Source of the DNA: Flavobacteriaceae bacterium
Lineage (GTDB): Bacteria > Bacteroidota > Bacteroidia > Flavobacteriales > Flavobacteriaceae
Assembly (NCBI GenBank): GCA_016763715.1
Contig: JAESTG010000369.1
Coordinates: 1-8,377, forward strand
Direction of reading: 5' to 3'
DNA: 8,377 nucleotides
Part shown: one piece after another, positions 7,264 to 8,377 of the stretch
Layout of the letters: each line of letters starts with the position of its first letter
Position numbering within the stretch: position 1 is the first letter of the stretch
The notes under the pieces: generated by a model
The model's input: only the letters and a program-made list of their open reading frames with translations
Databases searched by the model: none
Told to the model about the DNA's origin: nothing
Made by a program: the position numbers and the translations under genes

Positions 7264-7292
7264 AATCGGCCGATTTTTTTTGATATCAAAAA
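7264..7292. promoter_or_regulatory. Two adjacent perfect palindromes upstream of the unknown lipoprotein gene
   Basis: AATCGGCCGATT (7264-7275, 12 bp) and TTTTTGATATCAAAAA (7277-7292, 16 bp) lie 1 bp apart, about 48-76 bp upstream of the lipoprotein start. Both are exact dyads, the form expected of sites for dimeric regulators. In the plus-strand sense the first, GC-rich one is followed by eight T, so a terminator reading away from the lipoprotein gene is the alternative, but no plus-strand gene upstream would need it. Confidence 0.4.
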
Positions 7293-7512
7293 GAGTTTGT
7301 ATTTCTGATGTCAATTCAGACGAGTAAAAAATCACTTCTTACGGAAATTTGACAAAAGCATTTTTATAAAACAACGTTATCATAGGAATAAATCAATGAA
7401 AACATCAGTAAAACAGGCTCTAAAACACGGAAAATGAAGTTTCAGAAAACTACAAAAAAGCTGGTTTTTAACATAAATTAAAGCTTTGTTATCTTCGTTT
7501 TCAGGAGTTAAG

Positions 7513-7528
7513 TGTAAGCTAGCTTACA
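7513..7528. repeat. 16-bp perfect palindrome
   Basis: TGTAAGCTAGCTTACA is an exact 16-bp dyad. It could be an operator half-site pair or the 5' stem of a transcript starting near 7503. No second copy was seen in the window. Confidence 0.5.
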
Positions 7529-7620
7529 TAAAAACTGTTGAAAGTTTCTAATTTTAAAGTATCATTATAAAAAATTGGATTCCAACGATATTTGAAAAAT
7601 AGGCTCGATTTTAGAAAGTT

Positions 7621-7647
7621 AAAGGCACTGAACTCCCTTTGTTTTTT
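7621..7647 (+). terminator. Weak terminator-like hairpin
   Basis: AAAGG and CCTTT pair around a 10-nt loop and are followed on the plus strand by G and six T. In the minus sense, downstream of the HTH gene, the same stem is followed only by AACTTT, so it fits plus-strand transcription better. The stem is short. Confidence 0.3.
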
Positions 7648-7686
7648 ACATAATTTATGATTAAATCATGTAATGACTATAAACCT

Positions 7687-8142
7687 TCAAATAAAAGTAG
7701 GTTGATTCAATAATTCTCTAACCTTTTCAAGATACACTGGCTCAACATCTTCACCACTCTCAATCTTACTCACTTCCCTATTATTTATTCGAAGCATCCC
7801 AGAAACATCTTCTTGGGTATAGCCATGTTTTGCTCGGTATATAACGAGTTGACCGCCAAGAGTGGATTCATCAATGCCAAGTGGGGGAACGTAACCTAAC
7901 CATTCAATAATTTTTTTCATCAAAGAGGTGTTTGGCTTTTTCCCTCGGTCTTCCCTCTGCCAAATCGTGTTTGGATTTACGCCAAAGGCTCGTGCGAGTT
8001 CCGTTTTGGGTAGACGTAAATCAATGCGTTTCCTCTTTATTGCCTCACCTAGATTGGTAATGGTAGTAGGATAATCCTTGGGTTTAGGGAATTCAGCACT
8101 CAATTCTATTCCCTTGCAAATGGGCAACGTAACGTAAACCAC
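7687..8142 (-). CDS. Two-domain HTH (XRE/Cro-CI type) regulator with comF-derived start
   Basis: A DNA-binding protein of up to 151 residues with two Cro/CI-type helix-turn-helix domains. Domain 1 covers about 31-84 (LGEAIKRKRIDL, then TELARAFGVNPNTIWQRE with Trp/Glu in the recognition region). Domain 2 covers about 95-146 (LGGQLVIYRAKHGYTQEDVS, then INNREVSKIESG). The preamble LPICKGIELSAEFPKPKDYP before domain 1 resembles an XRE-type family I know with an LPFC...YP-LGDHIRKKRLDL N-terminus, so the native protein probably began only a few residues earlier. The longest possible start is GTG at 8142, directly after an in-frame TGA (8145-8143). That GTG and the next codon lie in duplicated comF sequence; the comF homology ends at 8136. 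The original start therefore seems to have been replaced at the junction; TTG at 8127 is an alternative. Target unknown; the palindromes at 7264-7292 and 7513-7528 are candidates. Confidence 0.8.
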   Translation of the reverse strand: MVYVTLPICKGIELSAEFPKPKDYPTTITNLGEAIKRKRIDLRLPKTELARAFGVNPNTIWQREDRGKKPNTSLMKKIIEWLGYVPPLGIDESTLGGQLVIYRAKHGYTQEDVSGMLRINNREVSKIESGEDVEPVYLEKVRELLNQPTFI

Positions 8143-8377
8143 TCACCTGATTGTAGCCCCTTTTTTTTAGTTTTTGTTTGTGCAAAGGAACTGGAATAAC
8201 CATTTCTATACTTTGATATTTTTTATCTTCGGAGAGTTCTGCACCTAGCCATTTTCCCAGAAAACTTGAAATTTTATGCTGCCCTCGATACTTTAAATTG
8301 TGTAGTAATTCTTGAGTGATTCCCTTTTTCTGAAACTGAAGTAAAGCAGTGGCATTTTGAAGTTCAAACCTACCATA
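8093..8377 (-). pseudogene. Truncated second copy of comF (5' part, runs off right edge)
   Basis: Read in the comF frame, this gives the same residues as the complete ComF from about residue 50 (at the window edge) through Gly129 (RGYNQVSG). It then diverges into LRYVAHLQGNRIEC and stops at TGA 8095-8093. The PRPP loop (184-196 of the full protein) is lost, so the product cannot be a working ComF. The 5' end, with any promoter and zinc ribbon, lies outside the window. All six nucleotide differences from the complete comF are synonymous. The tail overlaps the HTH reading frame by 50 nt in another frame, so a comF transcript would run directly into the regulator gene. Confidence 0.9.
8136..8377 (-). 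repeat. Direct repeat, copy B (truncated comF)
   Basis: Second copy of the 242-bp repeat, same orientation as 5243-5484, with differences at 8144, 8159, 8171, 8177, 8234 and 8258. The homology breaks off at 8136 on the left; on the right it is cut by the window end. Confidence 0.97.

Larger units (their letters stand above)
7490..7647 (+). ncRNA. Possible small RNA unit (speculative)
   Basis: TATCTTCG at 7490-7497 is a 7-of-8 match to the Bacteroidota -7 box; a T run at 7465-7469 is only a partial -33 match at about 20 bp spacing. About 125 nt downstream, AAAGG (7621-7625) and CCTTT (7636-7640) form a 5-bp stem followed by G and six T (7642-7647), as in an intrinsic terminator. The interval contains the 16-bp palindrome at 7513-7528 and no ORF, so a transcript of roughly 145 nt is conceivable. 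Each element is weak alone. Confidence 0.2.
7217..7686. other. 470-bp region without a convincing gene, palindrome-rich
   Basis: No ORF of note on either strand; the best are a 13-codon plus-strand ORF at 7396-7437 and an 18-codon one starting at 7657. The region contains two adjacent palindromes (7264-7275, 7277-7292), a 16-bp palindrome (7513-7528), a plus-strand terminator-like hairpin (7621-7647) and an inverted repeat ATGATT-A-AATCAT (7657-7669) nested in TTACAT/ATGTAA arms (7646-7673). It must hold the promoter of the minus-strand lipoprotein gene, for which I found no clear -33/-7 pair, and it may carry a small plus-strand RNA. Confidence 0.6.

Noticed and set aside
7396..7437. 13-codon plus-strand ORF (MKTSVKQALKHGK) as a leader or small peptide
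   Set aside because: Very short, with no clear ribosome binding site or promoter and no downstream plus-strand gene.
7646..7673. TTACAT...ATGTAA inverted repeat as terminator of the HTH gene
   Set aside because: AT-only stem competing with an inner ATGATT/AATCAT stem, and no T run follows on the minus strand.
5243..8377. comF repeats as attachment sites of a site-specific integrative element
   Set aside because: The homology is over 240 bp with scattered silent changes, unlike a short identical att core, and no integrase gene is present between the copies.
1..8377. CRISPR array, tRNA, rRNA, transposase or known anti-phage system
   Set aside because: Looked for regular spaced repeats, clover-leaf sequences and signature motifs; none seen.

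Overview
The window looks like chromosomal DNA from a member of the Bacteroidota, most likely a flavobacterium. It is AT-rich, has two SPII lipoproteins (one with an acid-rich residue run right after the lipid cysteine), lacks strong Shine-Dalgarno sites, and has promoter-like boxes of the TTTG / TAnnTTTG type used by the Bacteroidota primary sigma factor. The families present (signal-peptide TPR protein, Ig-like lipoprotein starting CAKRG..GGPKD, ComF) also fit. No rRNA, tRNA, CRISPR array, transposase or integrase was seen.

Layout. (1) 1-667, minus: N-terminal 222 residues of an exported TPR protein that runs off the left edge. (2) 775-3262, plus: methionine/glutamine-type aminotransferase (YbdL type), a small ankyrin-repeat protein and an omega-amidase (YafV type, TTG start). 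The two enzymes form a recognisable pair: the transaminase aminates 4-methylthio-2-oxobutanoate (KMTB) using glutamine, and the amidase removes the alpha-ketoglutaramate by-product. (3) 3249-5631, minus: complete comF followed by an Ig-like lipoprotein whose 3' end overlaps the amidase gene tail to tail by 14 bp. (4) 5632-8377: an accessory-looking segment with a 436-aa lipoprotein of unrecognised function, about 470 bp without a convincing gene but with several perfect palindromes, a two-domain HTH regulator, and a second, truncated copy of the 5' part of comF.

The most interesting structure is the comF duplication. Bases 8136-8377 repeat 5243-5484 in the same orientation with six differences, and all six fall at third codon positions and are synonymous. 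The homology stops abruptly at codon 129 of comF, and the HTH reading frame begins at a GTG inside the comF-derived sequence. This suggests that a segment carrying the lipoprotein and regulator was inserted by, or together with, recombination involving a comF allele from a related strain. A chimeric assembly of strain variants is the main alternative. I did not find a clearly new defence or mobile system; the segment between the comF copies is the part most worth following up.
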